Positions 9,423 to 18,487 of a stretch of 64,000 nucleotides of DNA are shown piece after piece. Numbering within the stretch: position 1 is the first letter of the stretch; each line of letters begins with the position of its first letter. A model generated the notes under the pieces. That model was given only the letters and a program-made list of their open reading frames with translations, did not search any database and was not told the DNA's origin. The stretch is from contig NZ_QPHM01000001.1 in NCBI RefSeq assembly GCF_003336245.1, positions 2,856,113-2,920,112 of the forward strand, read 5' to 3'. The DNA is from Haloplanus salinus. GTDB lineage: Archaea > Halobacteriota > Halobacteria > Halobacteriales > Haloferacaceae. Position numbers and translations under genes: made by a program.

Positions 9423-10139
9423 ATGATGTCCATACTCAAGCGACGGAGCAGCGAACCGTCGTCCAGCCTAGCCAAGGGTGTAGCGAAAGAGAAAGAGATC
9501 GCTCAGAACCTGCGGTATCAATACCCGACTGCCACCGTTAAGCGGACATCCCAAACTCGGGATGGTGGCAAAGATATCATTGTAAAAAAGGGAGGAGAGA
9601 CAACTTACATTGAGGTGAAAAACTGGGATCGGCCGATGAGTCTCTACGATCTTCAGAATTATATCAAACTCAGTAAGAACACTACAGCGGGTGTGGAAGT
9701 CCACAACCGTGGCGGGTTCTCAAAGCGTGCACAGAGTGCTGCAAATAGAGCTGATGTTGATCTAACGTCGGAAGAATCCTACAACTCTCCGGACCTAGAA
9801 CAGCGTCTTCGTCGGTGTTGTGTTCGGTACGGAACCAAAACAAGAGTCCGAGGTAGAGTTGCTAATGAGTATGCCGTCGATAAGCTCACTGACGCCGCTA
9901 AATCAAGTGTGCGACTGGTTATGCGCGGAGGAAAACTAGTTGCAGACGCGGCTGTTAGGACGAGTAAGTGGATCGCATCAAGGCTGTCACTGAAAAATCT
10001 CGCCCTTCTCGGGATTTTTGCGCCCCCGTTCTGGCTACTCTGCCGGTATCTGAATGGAGACTACGAACACTGGGATCTTGTGAAAGCAGTCGGGATATTT
10101 TCAATATCAATTATAATATACGATCTCCTTTCAGATTAA
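9423..10139 (+). CDS. Membrane-anchored Mrr-like restriction endonuclease
   Basis: The N-terminal domain (residues about 15-115) has the PD-(D/E)XK layout of Mrr/type IV restriction enzymes: a charged helix (KEKEIAQNL), then DGGKDIIVKK with Asp51, then YIEVKNW with Glu64 and Lys66. The C-terminal part has two hydrophobic segments (about 193-210 and 219-236), so the nuclease is predicted to be held at the membrane. Such soluble-nuclease-plus-helices architecture is known among uncharacterised Mrr-like proteins. It converges with the gene at 10151, leaving only 11 bases. Two ATGs in tandem open the frame; either may be used. Confidence 0.78.
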   Translation: MMSILKRRSSEPSSSLAKGVAKEKEIAQNLRYQYPTATVKRTSQTRDGGKDIIVKKGGETTYIEVKNWDRPMSLYDLQNYIKLSKNTTAGVEVHNRGGFSKRAQSAANRADVDLTSEESYNSPDLEQRLRRCCVRYGTKTRVRGRVANEYAVDKLTDAAKSSVRLVMRGGKLVADAAVRTSKWIASRLSLKNLALLGIFAPPFWLLCRYLNGDYEHWDLVKAVGIFSISIIIYDLLSD

Positions 10140-10150
10140 TCACTCCAAGT

Positions 10151-12247
10151 TCAAATCAGGCGATTGTCGTCCGATACGTCATCTGTGGTCTGTTGCCGGG
10201 GATTCGAAGATTGGACCGTCGCTGCCCGGTCAACTAGCTCGTCTGGATTATGCTTCTTTTCAACGTCGGTCCCACGATCCCATGTGTCGTCACCATCTGG
10301 TCCGACTCTTTGATATCCCCCACCCTCTCCGGGAAGTTCAGACGGTCGCCCGTACCGTATTATACGGAGAGTTCGAAGTAGGTCGAGTCGTTGTATCTCT
10401 GTCATCGTCACCTCAGCGCCTTGTTGTAGCTCTTCTCCGAGGCGAAGGGTGGCTCCAACTCCGTCTACTTCGTGTGTGGCTTCAATATCGAGCGTTAATA
10501 GACGCTCCTTGTTCTCCTCATGGCCGAGTTTGAACTCATAGTTTTCACCGTGTTCCCACCGGAATGTCTCAAGGTCGATATACTGTCCCTGTCCGGGAAC
10601 ACGACCATGTTGAACATGTTCGAGTGATGAGAGAAGAGAGACAAACGTACGAATCTGATCCCCGACAAGGCAGATGTACCCTCCTTCCCATCCGCCTCCT
10701 CCGAAGTGTAGGTCTATCGCATACTCGCCGTCCTTCGTCTTGAAGTCCTGAACGCTCAGTCGGACATAGCCATACTTCGGTTCCCACCGGCCGTGGTCTT
10801 GGCCAGTCACGTACGGTGCGGCAGAGTGGCCGGTCAGGAGGTATGCGCGGGAGGTTGATGCGTTTCTGGATTGCTCTTTCAACGAGTTGCGGGGCTCGTC
10901 CGATTGGGATATGTTGAGTTCAGCAATATCGTGGATGACTGCATCAGTCTCTCGGGGATCGTAGTCCCAGACGACATCTTTACCTGCGTCATCAGTTAGC
11001 GGGTCTCGCCACTCCGACAACACAAAGGGGTAAGTCACATCACTGCCGTTCGGAATCCGTACGTCGCCATAACCGGTCTTGTGAAACCCCGTTCCGTGTT
11101 CGAACCCGTCGTGTTCAAGTTTGAGCGGGCCAGCATCACGGACCTTCGTCACCCGTCCATCTTCATCGACTAGGATAACGCCGACTGACGCCAGATTCTC
11201 ATGCTTCGTGACGAGGTTGATGGATCGCTCCTGAAGTGCTTCCGGGACAGCGAGATAGAGTCTAGAGAAGGAAGCCGTTTCAAGACACTCCGTGAGCTGG
11301 TTGATGACTCTGTTAGATGAAAATGAGCCACGACCCTTCGCCTCTATACCAACGATTGCACCAGAGTCTGTTTCGAGAATCTTTGTAGGGTCCCAGTGCT
11401 CTTCGAACGATACGAGGTCTAGTGGGCGATCAAATCGCTCCGACTCCATAACATTTGGAATGGAGCCTTCCGGTATTCCGCCGAACTCCTCCCAGACCGA
11501 ATGACGAACCCACGGTTCTTCTTCGCGATTGAACACAGGCTTGTTATCACGAGCTAGTGGAGACGGTTCTCGGACAATCTCAGGCTCGCCGATCTCACCG
11601 GGTCTGAGCGCCATCCGGGGGCTCCGAAGATATCCCCCCTGTAACGGGAGCGGCATCTGTATAAGCCCGATAGCCTCTGGCAATACGGACCGGGAGATAT
11701 CGCTAACCCCTGTTTCAATTGAGATTGGCTCCAGTGAGCGTTCAGTTCGCTCTTCGATGTGACGGCGGATGTACGATAGAACAGAATGGCGGCCATCCGA
11801 AAATTCGTAAGAGAGAATTTCACGATCTACGTTCGCCTTGATCTGCTGAAGTACCTCGTCGGTAGTGAATCGTCCTTCCTGTACGCCCGCCCGCAGTTTT
11901 CGGCTCGCTTGGCTGATGACCGGTATTAGGGGCTCTACGTCGTTTGCGTCGATTTTCTTTGCAACCGCTCCTACGGACGGGGATGCGAAGTAGACTGCAT
12001 CGAAGTACCCGCTATCGACGTAGCGCCAGAGTTGCTCGGAAAGTTGTGCGCCCCAAGAAAGCCCGCTCCCTGCCTTTAGTTCAATTCCGATATAACGGCC
12101 GTCGGGCGTCTCGCAAGCGAGATCAATACGACCGTTCCCCGTGTCAACCTCACTATCGACTCGCCAGCCTCGGTCGGTCTCTAACCAGTGCCAAAGCTGC
12201 TCCGTGACAAGTGGTTCGACGAAGTGTACCATAATGCCAGTCGTCAC
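10151..12247 (-). CDS. Large protein with two PD-(D/E)XK-like nuclease sites
   Basis: The 698-residue product has two nuclease-like cores. The first is at residues about 35-60: GRIDLACE (Asp42) and YIGIELKAG (Glu56, Lys58). The second is at about 270-306: RPLDLVSF (Asp277) and IVGIEAKGR (Glu302, Lys304). Each is followed by a helix-rich stretch ending in a hydrophobic strand (AVYFAS, LYLAVP), as expected of the fold. The C-terminal third (about 430-640) has Gly/Trp-rich strands (FGGGGWEGGYICLVGD) that I cannot assign. Translation may start at residue 6 (ATG at 12232). I know no named system for this architecture; a restriction or anti-plasmid role is a guess. Confidence 0.65.
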   Translation of the reverse strand: MTTGIMVHFVEPLVTEQLWHWLETDRGWRVDSEVDTGNGRIDLACETPDGRYIGIELKAGSGLSWGAQLSEQLWRYVDSGYFDAVYFASPSVGAVAKKIDANDVEPLIPVISQASRKLRAGVQEGRFTTDEVLQQIKANVDREILSYEFSDGRHSVLSYIRRHIEERTERSLEPISIETGVSDISRSVLPEAIGLIQMPLPLQGGYLRSPRMALRPGEIGEPEIVREPSPLARDNKPVFNREEEPWVRHSVWEEFGGIPEGSIPNVMESERFDRPLDLVSFEEHWDPTKILETDSGAIVGIEAKGRGSFSSNRVINQLTECLETASFSRLYLAVPEALQERSINLVTKHENLASVGVILVDEDGRVTKVRDAGPLKLEHDGFEHGTGFHKTGYGDVRIPNGSDVTYPFVLSEWRDPLTDDAGKDVVWDYDPRETDAVIHDIAELNISQSDEPRNSLKEQSRNASTSRAYLLTGHSAAPYVTGQDHGRWEPKYGYVRLSVQDFKTKDGEYAIDLHFGGGGWEGGYICLVGDQIRTFVSLLSSLEHVQHGRVPGQGQYIDLETFRWEHGENYEFKLGHEENKERLLTLDIEATHEVDGVGATLRLGEELQQGAEVTMTEIQRLDLLRTLRIIRYGRPSELPGEGGGYQRVGPDGDDTWDRGTDVEKKHNPDELVDRAATVQSSNPRQQTTDDVSDDNRLI

Positions 12248-12583
12248 ATGGTGGGCCCCTAAATGTAACAGTACAGTTGAAATTCGGTCATAGTGCAGAC
12301 TTTGTGCGGTGACTAGGGGCTTCTCATTTTCAGGCGGTGGAGAACCTGCGCGATCTATTCCGCGGAGAATGGTCAGTGGGATCTACCGACAGTGTCTGGG
12401 TGGTAGAGAAATTCCACAACACCCATCCAGACGCTTTCTACGAACGTAACCTCGTCAGTTGTGACTATCAGCTGACTCGATGGGAACTACCGACTATACA
12501 CTGTGTATTCAGCAGAACCCGTTGAATGTGTCTCCAGCAGAGAATTTTAGCAGAGCCATATTAGACACACAGCACAAAGCAAT
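12248..12583. other. Gene-free stretch
   Basis: The only open frame (12337-12525) gives an unremarkable 62-residue translation with no good start context. I see no RNA gene or repeat. It holds the upstream region of the nuclease gene at 12247. Confidence 0.4.
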
Positions 12584-12694
12584 CTACTCATCATCGGCTA
12601 TAAATCGGCTGTGGACCCATTCATGCAGAGACCACCTCCATTTTTTCACTCCGTTGCTTTTGATGTCCGCGTCCTCGAGAGAAGGGTCAGTCAT
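12584..12694 (-). CDS. Very small acidic protein, translationally coupled
   Basis: This 36-residue frame (MTDPSLEDADIKSNGVKKW...) starts inside the last codons of the upstream small gene: the sequence ATGACTGA holds this ATG and the upstream TGA. Such an overlap suggests coupled translation. The product has a Trp/Lys-rich centre and an acidic end. No family is recognised. Confidence 0.5.
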   Translation of the reverse strand: MTDPSLEDADIKSNGVKKWRWSLHEWVHSRFIADDE

Positions 12695-12926
12695 AATCTC
12701 CCCACGACTGAGCCTGATCTCGTAGTTCGCCTCGCTTCACGCGACCCTTCAGATCTCGCTCTTCCCGTACCGTATCGGGAGAGTGGTCCTCACACCACCC
12801 GTAGAGTTCTGGATCTTGGGGGACTACGAGCTGTACTAGATGTATCTTCACGCCATCTTCACCTACGGGGCTCGCACATTCACCACATCGAAGGTCATTC
12901 GGCCAGTCGATATCTGAGTCTATCAT
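12687..12926 (-). CDS. Small zinc-binding haloarchaeal protein
   Basis: This 79-residue protein has an early Cys pair (CGEC) and a later Cys-x-x-His (WCEDH), so a single zinc site is plausible. The centre (KIHLVQLVVPQDPELYG) is hydrophobic and strand-like. Small proteins with this Cys and Cys/His spacing are frequent on haloarchaeal plasmids and proviruses but have no assigned role. It is followed by an overlapping 36-residue gene. Confidence 0.6.
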   Translation of the reverse strand: MIDSDIDWPNDLRCGECASPVGEDGVKIHLVQLVVPQDPELYGWCEDHSPDTVREERDLKGRVKRGELRDQAQSWGDYD

Positions 12927-13110
12927 AATTCCTCTACGTGCTCATCAATCATAAAATGTAAGAATACTGTATTATAACTTGACTGCCCGAATCGACAACT
13001 GCGGTATCTACCGGTGAAATCTCAACTGGAGCATTTAGCGAACCCCTCCGTCATTAATAAGATCAGACCACCACTGCTAATTCGACCTAGGAAATATTTT
13101 GCTTGTGATA

Positions 13111-13491
13111 CTATTGGTTTACTTCTAATCTACCTGACGCCCACTTTGACATCATTTGTTTCATTCCATCCTCTTTCATGTCTTTCCAATCTTCGAACGA
13201 GGTATTGTTTGCGACGTGCTTATCCAATAGTTCCTGCTCAGTTGGATCGTCACTTGATAAAGAGGCAACCATCGGTACTTCTGCTAGTTCAACATCAAAT
13301 TCGATCTCGGGAGGTAAATCATTTACAAACTGATTTAGGGAGCTATATTCAGATTTCTCAGCCAGATAATCTGAATCAAATATATCCCCGAAGGTGACAG
13401 CGTAAGGGTCTTCTTGTAATATATCCATAAGTTCTTCAGGATCTCGGAGATCCAAGCTAAACTCCGCTGAAAGTCTATTATCATCTGACAT
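13111..13491 (-). CDS. Acidic hypothetical protein
   Basis: A 126-residue protein of strongly acidic composition, typical of a halophile's cytosol. It has no transmembrane segment and no metal-binding cysteines. The N-terminal half is rich in Asp/Glu/Leu helices (DPEELMDILQEDPYAV). The C-terminal third is more basic with several Met/Lys (WKDMKEDGMKQMM). I do not recognise a family. It is monocistronic in an AT-rich neighbourhood. Confidence 0.5.
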   Translation of the reverse strand: MSDDNRLSAEFSLDLRDPEELMDILQEDPYAVTFGDIFDSDYLAEKSEYSSLNQFVNDLPPEIEFDVELAEVPMVASLSSDDPTEQELLDKHVANNTSFEDWKDMKEDGMKQMMSKWASGRLEVNQ

Positions 13492-13671
13492 ATGTTTCGA
13501 ACGTGATTATTGCCACTTCAGTTTTTTGCTTCGTAGGATTGAATACTGGATCGCGTTGGAATTCAGCCGAACGCGTAGAAAGGCGTGTGAGCGATAGTTG
13601 AGTTACAATATCGTATATAACTTCCACTCTATACCATCTGTATAATACCGATAAACGAGTCTTACTCGGAG

Positions 13672-13947
13672 ATGGGAAATAAACACCAGACGACAGAAGA
13701 CACGGATAATGTCGCAACAAGAGACGAAGACATCAGTAACCACTCGGTGGGCCCAGTATGCCGAAATAAAGTATCAGGAATGAACGCTTCGGATGTAGTA
13801 CAATGTGATCGATGTGGAATCCACATATCCGAAGATGAGGTTGCGTACTCAGTCGAGTGGTGTGAGGGGTCAACAGAAGGTACGAGTAATCAAAATTCTT
13901 GCTGGCTCTGTACTGAATGTATCTCTGTAATCCCACGGGCACCGTAA
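13672..13947 (+). CDS. Small zinc-ribbon protein
   Basis: The 91-residue product carries two Cys-x2-Cys pairs (CDRCG near residue 45 and CWLCTEC near residue 80) separated by about 35 residues, the spacing of a zinc ribbon. The first 35 residues are hydrophilic and probably disordered. An internal ATG at residue 37 (MNASDVVQCDRCG) is an alternative start that would leave just the ribbon. It could bind nucleic acid or a protein partner. No close family is recognised. Confidence 0.55.
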   Translation: MGNKHQTTEDTDNVATRDEDISNHSVGPVCRNKVSGMNASDVVQCDRCGIHISEDEVAYSVEWCEGSTEGTSNQNSCWLCTECISVIPRAP

Positions 13948-14098
13948 CAGAGTGTCACTGCTAAACGAGATTAATCGGATCCGCTGAAATCGTTAGAGTT
14001 CGCGTTCTGGAGATCCGTTCTTCACTGGTGTTTGTAAATACGATATCAAACTGGCTTCTACGTCGATCGGAAGGCATGTAGAGAATTTCAGCAGCCCA

Positions 14099-14293
14099 CT
14101 ATTCCAAATCATGACATCGGTGGTAATGAAGCGTTTCAGTCACTTCCCGTGCTGACACGACCAAATCACATAGAGGACACTGATACCATTGCCCAGTGAC
14201 TTGAGTATATTCGAGCTTTCCATCGGTGATACGTTGCTGACGGTCAACCATACAGAGAGCTACGTTAAGCAACCCTATTGGTTTAATCCACAC
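14099..14293 (-). CDS. Small C2H2-type zinc-finger-like protein
   Basis: The 64-residue product ends in C-x2-C (CPLC) followed after about 16 residues by H-x3-H (HYHRCH), an arrangement close to a single C2H2 zinc finger. The N-terminal half is short and unremarkable. Proteins of this size and motif are common in haloarchaeal accessory regions. DNA or RNA binding is an inference from the motif alone. Confidence 0.55.
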   Translation of the reverse strand: MWIKPIGLLNVALCMVDRQQRITDGKLEYTQVTGQWYQCPLCDLVVSAREVTETLHYHRCHDLE

Positions 14294-14351
14294 TATTCTA
14301 CTCCGTATAATGTACCTCCACTATATACCGTCAAGCCGTAGATCAGATTGA

Positions 14352-14585
14352 ATGTTAGTTGACGAAACGTGGGAGACTGTGCTGGCAACACTCAAAACAG
14401 AAGGTGAATTCTCTCTTGACGAATTACCGTTTGAGCAAAGCGAATTGGTCGGCGTTTGGAAAATATTGCGTCGTCTTGAAGACAAAAACTGGGTACAACA
14501 AGATGGTGAGCTATGGAAACCCGGGGCCAAGGCACAAATGCTCCTAGAGCTGGATGGCGGCTCGCTAGAAAATGGACAAAACTGA
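14352..14585 (+). CDS. Small winged-helix-like protein
   Basis: This 77-residue protein looks like a single winged-helix unit: ETVLATLKTEGEFSLDEL, then SELVGVWKILRRLEDKNWV, then a wing-like QQDGELWKPG. It overlaps the next gene by 14 bases (the downstream ATG lies in its last codons), so the two are probably translated together. It may be a DNA-binding partner of the downstream protein. The call rests on pattern alone. Confidence 0.55.
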   Translation: MLVDETWETVLATLKTEGEFSLDELPFEQSELVGVWKILRRLEDKNWVQQDGELWKPGAKAQMLLELDGGSLENGQN

Positions 14586-15297
14586 CACCAGCATTTCGGT
14601 AGACCTCCCAGACTGGGCTAAAGACACTCTCAATGCGTCTAACGTGCGATCTATTGAAGATTCAGAAATTCCTCAGTACCTCTGCTTTCGTCGATTTGCG
14701 TCAGATCTTGGATGGCGACACGTTGAGAATACAAATGATGTCTGGCGATCGGTTCCTCCTTCGACGAAGGGGAAGTTGCCCTCTACTATCAGCGATGTAC
14801 TTGTAGAAGCTCTGTCGATCAACTCAGTAAGGCCTGAAGAAGCAAGTGAACAGTGGATCGATGCGTACGAGACTGCTTTTAGTACCAACCAGAGGGTTCT
14901 ATTTCAATCCGAGATTGAGTCCTATGGACAACGATATCTCCAGCACCATGCGTATGTTGCAGAATGCCGGGAGAAGTCTAGCGACAAGGGTCATAGGGAA
15001 GCAACCCCACAAGAAGTAGGTTTAAAACCAGACCCGATACGGGTGGGAGTCGTGATCGTCGGTGAAGATCAACCAAGAGAGTTTTCTGGAAATCCGATTG
15101 AGTTCTTGTATGATATCGCACACAAAAGTGATGACCATCTGCTCTGGGAGCAATATCGAGCAGCAAAAAGAGGGGAGAAAATCCACTCTGTCCCCTTTAT
15201 CCGTGCACTGAATGTTCCGTGTATCGTGCTATCGGATCGACTAGAGAAAGAATACGAACTATTCGTCAATCGAGTGATCGATTACCACGGACAGTGA
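14572..15297 (+). CDS. Hypothetical protein coupled to the winged-helix gene
   Basis: The product has 241 residues. The C-terminal half includes strand-like DPIRVGVVIVGED, a helix with WEQYRAAKRGEK, and a strand-like VPCIVLSDRLEKEYE. The N-terminal half is helical and charged. It has no membrane segment and no metal-binding cluster. I cannot assign a family. Its 14-base overlap with the upstream small winged-helix gene suggests they act together, for example as an antitoxin-like and effector-like pair, but no catalytic motif supports that. Confidence 0.5.
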   Translation: MDKTDTSISVDLPDWAKDTLNASNVRSIEDSEIPQYLCFRRFASDLGWRHVENTNDVWRSVPPSTKGKLPSTISDVLVEALSINSVRPEEASEQWIDAYETAFSTNQRVLFQSEIESYGQRYLQHHAYVAECREKSSDKGHREATPQEVGLKPDPIRVGVVIVGEDQPREFSGNPIEFLYDIAHKSDDHLLWEQYRAAKRGEKIHSVPFIRALNVPCIVLSDRLEKEYELFVNRVIDYHGQ

Positions 15298-15395
15298 TTT
15301 AGACTGAATATTCGATCTCAGTCTAACTCAAATTGGAGTGATGACTACACCAAATTGTAAGTCTCTTACTGGTGGTGCTGATGGTTGATTGGTAT

Positions 15396-15752
15396 TTACG
15401 CCTCCGATAGGTACGTCCGCTTGAGCACCGAGTCGTCATGGACCAACCAGAGCAGTGTGGTCGCTTGCTCAACTGAGGCACTGTCATCTTCACCGTTAAA
15501 TCGATTTTCACAGGACCTCTTTGTGCACTTTGTTAACACCTTAAGCATTCCAATCATGACCTTCTGGTCAGGGTACAGCATGCCACCATCCGAGTACATC
15601 CAACTCTCGATTTCCTCCAGCTGAGCACCTACTTTTTCAAGGGTTTCAATCGTCAGTTCAATCCTCTCTTCATCGGTTGTCTCCATCATTTCTTCATCTA
15701 GTATTTCGGTTATGTCCATCATGCTTTTCTGTGTCTCTCTTTTTTGAGACAC
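15396..15752 (-). CDS. Acidic helical hypothetical protein
   Basis: The 118-residue product is rich in Glu, Met and Asp and predicted to be mostly helical, with a long amphipathic stretch (ERIELTIETLEKVGAQLEEI). There are two Cys near residue 78 (TKCTKRSCENR). No membrane segment or recognised domain is visible. It lies just downstream of the HerA cluster on the same strand, but about 160 AT-rich bases separate it, so it need not belong to that operon. Confidence 0.5.
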   Translation of the reverse strand: MSQKRETQKSMMDITEILDEEMMETTDEERIELTIETLEKVGAQLEEIESWMYSDGGMLYPDQKVMIGMLKVLTKCTKRSCENRFNGEDDSASVEQATTLLWLVHDDSVLKRTYLSEA

Positions 15753-15912
15753 AACTACCGCTAAGATGTATCCGCTGATATACTTTCCTACTCAATTCGA
15801 CAAACAAGCCATATTTTGGCTTAGAAATTTAGATTGTGGTTCTATAATACAGTATTTTACTGTATTGTGTGACTACTATCAATAAGTTTGAGTTCAATAT
15901 TCTGAATTACCG

Positions 15913-17640
15913 CTATAGTAGATCCTCTTCTCCGGTGGATTCTCCTCCACCCATGTCGGCAGATTCGGTTCGGCCCGGCTGCTCATTGCGTTGCTCATGT
16001 GCTTGCTTCCACTGAGAAGTGGCTGGGATACTACCAGCTCCATGGGTTGTGTGGCGCTCTCTGACCTGAATCAGTACGGGGGTATTCATTGCGTCGCCCG
16101 AAACCACTGCTTGTCCCGGGGTTAATCCGGGAAGCTCTCGAAGCACTTCCTCGCCGGCAGCTTCGACACTATTTTTGATCGCATCTTGGTCAGTCGGATT
16201 CTGGATCTGCATCGTTACCTGCGTCCCACATTGGGACAACACGTCTTGATCAATCTTCGAGGGTCGCTGGCTTATTATTCCCAATCCGAATCCGAATTTT
16301 CGGCCTTCAGACGTGACCGTCCGCATAATCTCGAGAGATGGTGCCTCACCAGTCGAGGGGGCAAACCGGTGACCTTCCTCAAAGAGTGCAAATAGCGGTT
16401 GCTCGATGATCTCGCCATCATATCCCTCTTCGTCTCCACGGCCTCGAACTGCTGCCAACCGAGCCTGATACAACCGTCGCAACAGGACGGTTGCGATCAT
16501 TTGCTGGTCGCGACGACCGAGAGTGTCCATTTGGAGGACAGTACATCGGCCGGGAGCTACCAGATCGTCAAGAGGTACATTCACATCGGTCGTGAATAGG
16601 TCGTTCCGCTGAATCGATCGTCGCAACCGCCATTCTAGTGCACCGACACTGGAGTCGTCGTCACCATACTGATCCCGCATCTCCTCAAGTAGGTCATCGA
16701 TCCCCCATGTCCGTGACTCTCGACGTTGCATCGCACGCCATCCGCTATCCAACCGCTCCTGCATCCGATCACTGGGATTATCGAGGATCGACATCACGTC
16801 GCCGACGTTCAATTCAGAGATCCGAATCCGCAGATTCTCCGGTGTAAAGTATTCAACTTCCGGATGGTAGTCATCGCTAGCAAATATTCCGTTGCCACGC
16901 ATCTCAGAAAGAGAACTGTACTCTCCATGAGGGTCAAATACCAGAAGCGATGCCCGAGAATCGGGCATCATCATCTCTTCCATCAGGACACCTGCCGTGT
17001 ACGACTTCCCTGATCCTGTGGAAGCGAGGATAGCGAGGTGAGTGGCCGCGAATTCGTCGATAGGTATGTGAACGTCGACTGCATTCGCCTCCCGGTTAAG
17101 CAGCCAGCCCATGTGCGCGAGGCCTTCTCGTTCCTCCACATTGATGCGACTAAGATCGACCGACCCGTTGGCATCAGTCGCCTCTTGCTCATCGACCCCG
17201 AGGTTCGGCAGTATCGCCTCCAACATCTCGTTAGGAGCGGTCCACAGACGTGTTCCCGGACTCGGGAGCTGGCGAGGGTTCGAGAATGTCTGCATTCCCG
17301 TGTCGTAGAATCCGATGACTGTCGCCTCAAGTCGATACAGATCGATATCATCCGTTGGAACACCAAGCGTTGATGCAACGGCCTCCGGAGCAACGTTCGG
17401 ATCCGCCATGAACGTCTCTGGTAACCCCCTAGCCTGTTCGCGGTTCGTGACCCGTGCGATGACCTCTCTGCCTGTTCCGTCGACTGGGACCGTGTACGAG
17501 ATGAATTCTCCAGTCTTGACAGCCTGATCGTCAGGAGTGACTACGACGAATTCGTTCGGATCGTCACCGGGTCCAGCGACTGTTCCGATGAGCTCTTTTC
17601 CACCGTCTTCCGTGGAGGTTTCCGATCCGAGAGAACTCAT
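15913..17640 (-). CDS. herA: HerA-type hexameric DNA translocase
   Basis: HerA ATPases pump double-stranded DNA and work with NurA during end resection. This 575-residue copy has an N-terminal HAS-barrel-like region (about 15-130), a Walker A motif (ASTGSGKS, residues about 206-213), a Walker B-type region with LFALFEEGHRFAP, and the sensor region GLGIISQRPSKIDQDVLSQC typical of HerA/FtsK relatives. The ATG at 17640 overlaps the upstream stop (ATGA), which decides the start; the longer frame to 17673 is unlikely. It is the last gene of a co-directional cluster with nurA, rad50 and mre11. Confidence 0.9.
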   Translation of the reverse strand: MSSLGSETSTEDGGKELIGTVAGPGDDPNEFVVVTPDDQAVKTGEFISYTVPVDGTGREVIARVTNREQARGLPETFMADPNVAPEAVASTLGVPTDDIDLYRLEATVIGFYDTGMQTFSNPRQLPSPGTRLWTAPNEMLEAILPNLGVDEQEATDANGSVDLSRINVEEREGLAHMGWLLNREANAVDVHIPIDEFAATHLAILASTGSGKSYTAGVLMEEMMMPDSRASLLVFDPHGEYSSLSEMRGNGIFASDDYHPEVEYFTPENLRIRISELNVGDVMSILDNPSDRMQERLDSGWRAMQRRESRTWGIDDLLEEMRDQYGDDDSSVGALEWRLRRSIQRNDLFTTDVNVPLDDLVAPGRCTVLQMDTLGRRDQQMIATVLLRRLYQARLAAVRGRGDEEGYDGEIIEQPLFALFEEGHRFAPSTGEAPSLEIMRTVTSEGRKFGFGLGIISQRPSKIDQDVLSQCGTQVTMQIQNPTDQDAIKNSVEAAGEEVLRELPGLTPGQAVVSGDAMNTPVLIQVRERHTTHGAGSIPATSQWKQAHEQRNEQPGRTESADMGGGESTGEEDLL

Positions 17641-18314
17641 CGCATCACCCCCCGATCCACGGAGGACTGCCAACGCACGTCTTTCTCGACCACATCTAGC
17701 ACCCGCTGATTCGGATCCTCTGGGAACAGTTCGCGGAGTCGCTCCACGATCGAGAGAGTTACCTCCGCTCCAAGTGGACCGGCCACGTCAAGAAGACGCT
17801 CGATGTAAGCAATCTGGAGGCCGTCATCTGGACCTATATGGAAACTTCGTATGATTCGGTCAGGACACTGTTTCACGACATCGTCAACGGCGAGCGTCCA
17901 GCGAGGCATTTCCTGACTCGGGGAGTTGACAGTCCCATCACCAGCTACCTCAGCAGTACCCAGAAGGACAACTCCAGCGAGCGTCGTCCGCTCTTCGACA
18001 TATCCGGGCGTGAATTGAGGTTGATCGCCCTGTGCGAGCCGTGGCCCTGATCGTCCCTGATCCGGGTCAACGAGCTGGGTGTCGTAGATAACTCCCATAA
18101 TGATGTACTCGGTACCATCGATGGTCTTGTGGATGAAGACTGGTTGACCGAAGCCACACTCGTGGGGCTCCGGTGGACGGTCACGGTCTGTTTCGTTGAA
18201 TATCTCAACCGTGTAGTCCATGTGACTGTTTGAATTGACAATGCTTCCGATGGCGAGGCAGTCATCAATAGTGCTTGCCTCGTTTCCGGTGTCGTTTGTA
18301 GATCGTGAACTCAT
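17637..18314 (-). CDS. Unknown partner protein between nurA and herA
   Basis: This 225-residue protein has strand-rich segments (YTVEIFNETDRD, GQPVFIHKTIDGTEYIIMGVIYDTQL, TTLAGVVLLGTAEV) followed by a helical C-terminus (LSIVERLRELFPED). I do not recognise a family. The strand-rich part resembles the beta-barrel that precedes HerA ATPase domains, so it could be a regulatory or adaptor barrel for the HerA ring; that is inference. It overlaps herA (ATGA at 17637-17640) and the small frame upstream in the same way, pointing to tightly coupled expression. Confidence 0.6.
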   Translation of the reverse strand: MSSRSTNDTGNEASTIDDCLAIGSIVNSNSHMDYTVEIFNETDRDRPPEPHECGFGQPVFIHKTIDGTEYIIMGVIYDTQLVDPDQGRSGPRLAQGDQPQFTPGYVEERTTLAGVVLLGTAEVAGDGTVNSPSQEMPRWTLAVDDVVKQCPDRIIRSFHIGPDDGLQIAYIERLLDVAGPLGAEVTLSIVERLRELFPEDPNQRVLDVVEKDVRWQSSVDRGVMR

Positions 18315-18487
18315 GGGTGGTGTATGCTGAATGTGGATGTGACGGCTCCACTACCGAGATCGTGCGAACGGATCTGGTCACCGGGCAAACTCTGACTTAT
18401 GGAAGCTCTATAAGTTGAGCTATCACCGCGATATTCTTCATCTCCGATTATTGCTCCACAACGGTGGTGAGCCCGATTCAGGATCAT
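18311..18487 (-). CDS. Small coupled ORF between nurA and the herA partner
   Basis: A 58-residue frame fills the otherwise empty gap. Its ATG overlaps the nurA stop (ATGATC at 18487) and its TGA overlaps the next ATG (18311-18314). The product (MILNRAHHRCGAIIGDEEYR...) has no family resemblance. The double overlap favours a real, translationally coupled gene, but GC-rich sequence can produce this by chance. Confidence 0.4.
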   Translation of the reverse strand: MILNRAHHRCGAIIGDEEYRGDSSTYRASISQSLPGDQIRSHDLGSGAVTSTFSIHHP

